From: Magnetovibrio sp.
Lineage (GTDB): Bacteria > Pseudomonadota > Alphaproteobacteria > Rhodospirillales > Magnetovibrionaceae
DNA: 5,828 nucleotides
NCBI GenBank assembly: GCA_016763255.1
Contig: JAESUA010000085.1
Coordinates: forward strand, 1 to 5,828
Reading direction: 5' to 3'
Below the pieces are notes generated by a model. It had not been told where the DNA came from. It made no database searches and worked only from the letters and a program-made list of their open reading frames with translations. Both the position numbers and the translations under genes were made by a program. Below, one piece after another: positions 4,406 to 5,828 of this stretch (position 1 is its first letter; every line of letters begins with the position of its first letter).

Positions 4406-5828
4406 TTAAGCTTCGTCGTCCGACTCTTCGTCATCGAGCGGCCGGTTGAGCGGCGCCACCTCGGCCGAAATGTCTTTGACTTCGGAAATTTCAGCGCCGG
4501 GGAATGCCTCCAGCACCTTTTTTACCAATGGATCGCGCGCGGCCTCGGCTTTTTCGGCTGCTGCCGCGGCTTGTTCTTGCTGCTGCAAGGTTGCATGGCC
4601 GGGCGCATTCGACACCGTCACCACCCAACGTCGTGCGGTGAGTTCGTTAAGCATCTTGGTCAGACGCTGAGCCAGATCGGGCAAGGCATATTCGCCGGGA
4701 TGGTATTCCATCTTGCCGGGCTTAAAGCTTACCAAATGGACATTGGAGATCAGGTTGGCGTGGATGATCATTTCACCCACGGATTCGGCCAATTCCACCA
4801 CCTTGAGGAAGGTTTGTGGATCGGGCAATTCCACTTGCGCCACCGCCATGGGCTGGGGCTGAGTTTGGGCTTGGGCACCATTGCCATTAGCCGGGCCAGC
4901 GGACATGGTCGGGCCATGTGTGGCCGATGGTGTTGAGTGGCTAGAGGTCGTCACCGCCCGGGCCGCCGCACCGCCGCCGCTTGCGGGCATAGCACCGCCG
5001 CCAGGCGCAGGAGCAGGAGCGTCTTGCAATTTTTTCAAAACATCCGCAGGGCTGGGCAGTTCCAGGCCGTACATCAGACGCACCAAAATCATTTCCGCCG
5101 CCTGCAGCGCGCTGGGTGCCATGCGCACTTCGCTCAAGCCTTTGAGCAGCATTTGCCACGCCCGGGTCAGCCCTGCCATCGACAGGCCTTTGGCCATTTC
5201 ACCACCACGCACCCGTTCCAATTCCGGGACCCCGGGGGCGTCGGCGGCGGTCGGCGTGACCTTGATGCGGGTCAGCCAGTGGACCAGCTCCAACATGTCT
5301 TCAAGCACCTGGGCCGGATCCGCACCGCTGTCGTATTGCGACGCCAGCTGGTCCAAGGCGGCGACCACATCACCCTTCATCACCGCATCCAGCAAATCAA
5401 AGGTGCGGGCGCGATCGGCCAGACCCAACATCTCACGTACCGCGTCTTCGTTCACTTCACCGGCGGTGTGGGCGATGGCTTGATCAAGCAGCGACAGGCC
5501 GTCGCGCACCGATCCATCGGCGGCGCGTGAAATCAGCGACAGCGCCCCTTCGGTGACACTGGCGCCTTCTTGTTCGACGATGCCCTTAAAATGCGCGCCC
5601 AGCGTATCCATGTCGATGCGCCGCAAATCAAAGCGCTGACAGCGCGACAACACGGTCACCGGAACCTTGCGAATCTCGGTGGTGGCGAAGATGAATTTGA
5701 CGTGTTCGGGTGGTTCTTCCAGGGTCTTCAACAACGCATTAAAGGCGTTCTTGGACAGCATGTGTACTTCATCGATGATGTACACTTTGTACCGCGCCGA
5801 CACCGGTTTGTAGCGCACGCCTTCGATG
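4406..5828 (-). CDS. dnaX: DNA polymerase III gamma/tau subunit DnaX, C-terminal part (5' end outside window)
   Basis: The frame is open to the right edge, so Walker A and the zinc-binding part are missing; 473 codons are visible. Counting GTG 5818 as residue 1, they include Walker B IIDEVH (14-19), LLKTLEEPP, sensor 1 FATTE (44-48), the SRC arginine-finger motif (58-60) and sensor 2 GSVRDGLSLLDQ (102-113), then the DnaX oligomerisation domain to about residue 265. A low-complexity Ala/Pro/Gly linker (about 266-329) leads to the alphaproteobacterial-type C-terminal domain (about 330-450, from LPDPQTFLKVVELAESV to LEAFPGAEISEVKD) and an acidic tail. DnaX is the ATPase core of the clamp loader that loads the beta clamp. 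An A6 run at 5035-5030 lies just before the linker, where some bacteria frameshift to make the short gamma form. ybaB-recR, its usual downstream partners, lie about 1.8 kb away on the same strand. Confidence 0.96.
   Translation of the reverse strand, partial: IEGVRYKPVSARYKVYIIDEVHMLSKNAFNALLKTLEEPPEHVKFIFATTEIRKVPVTVLSRCQRFDLRRIDMDTLGAHFKGIVEQEGASVTEGALSLISRAADGSVRDGLSLLDQAIAHTAGEVNEDAVREMLGLADRARTFDLLDAVMKGDVVAALDQLASQYDSGADPAQVLEDMLELVHWLTRIKVTPTAADAPGVPELERVRGGEMAKGLSMAGLTRAWQMLLKGLSEVRMAPSALQAAEMILVRLMYGLELPSPADVLKKLQDAPAPAPGGGAMPASGGGAAARAVTTSSHSTPSATHGPTMSAGPANGNGAQAQTQPQPMAVAQVELPDPQTFLKVVELAESVGEMIIHANLISNVHLVSFKPGKMEYHPGEYALPDLAQRLTKMLNELTARRWVVTVSNAPGHATLQQQEQAAAAAEKAEAARDPLVKKVLEAFPGAEISEVKDISAEVAPLNRPLDDEESDDEA

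Noticed and set aside
4881..5530. Two long plus-strand open frames (about 200 aa each) opposite dnaX
   Set aside because: They lie fully antisense to clear DnaX coding sequence, have compositions typical of GC-rich shadows (Arg/His/Gln or Ser/Ala rich) and no ribosome sites.
1..5828. CRISPR arrays, tRNAs, insertion sequences, toxin-antitoxin or defence genes
   Set aside because: No regularly spaced long repeats, cloverleaf-like segments, transposase motifs or terminal inverted repeats were seen on either strand.

Overview
The window looks like a chromosomal DNA-maintenance locus from an alphaproteobacterium. The evidence is the DnaX C-terminal domain, which resembles the type (DUF3646/PF12362, from memory) typical of alphaproteobacterial gamma/tau subunits, the dnaX, ybaB and recR gene set, a GC-rich base composition, and a short membrane-anchored cytochrome c. 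I cannot name the genus; a Rhodospirillales-like lineage is only a guess.

Layout, left to right. (1) 1-818, + strand: 3' part of rmuC, whose start lies outside the window. (2) 870-1350, + strand: a small membrane-anchored cytochrome c gene, broken by one extra A in an A6 run at 1209-1214. (3) 1351-1649: a convergent intergenic region with two oppositely oriented terminator-like hairpins. (4) 1650-2258 and 2275-2598, - strand: recR, preceded by ybaB, 16 nt apart. (5) 2599-2701: a divergent control region with a perfect DnaA box (TTATCCACA) and two degenerate copies at an exact 14-bp period. (6) 2702-3540, + strand: a PolB-exo-related 3'-5' exonuclease, broken by one missing T in a T5 run at 3003-3007. 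(7) 3588-4277, + strand: a good sigma70-type promoter, then two small proteins (87 and 94 aa) that look like free-standing Ig-like beta-sandwich domains without signal peptides. They are separated by a stable intercistronic hairpin. (8) 4406-5828, - strand: the C-terminal 473 codons of dnaX.

How the genes fit together. DnaX (clamp loader), YbaB/EbfC (nucleoid-associated) and RecR (gap repair) form a well-known conserved cluster. Here all three keep their order and strand, but about 1.8 kb of opposite-strand genes separates dnaX from ybaB, so ybaB-recR needs its own promoter. RmuC and the exonuclease add further DNA-processing functions nearby. The cytochrome is a respiratory outlier.

The points most worth a second look are the 14-bp-spaced DnaA-box-like array, the pair of small Ig-like proteins with their 5' UTR and intercistronic hairpins, and the two single-base frameshifts. 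Both frameshifts fall in homopolymers, and in both cases the downstream frame continues the family's conserved motifs exactly. That suggests either sequencing error or very recent lesions. I found no tRNA, rRNA, CRISPR array, insertion sequence or clear novel defence-type system.
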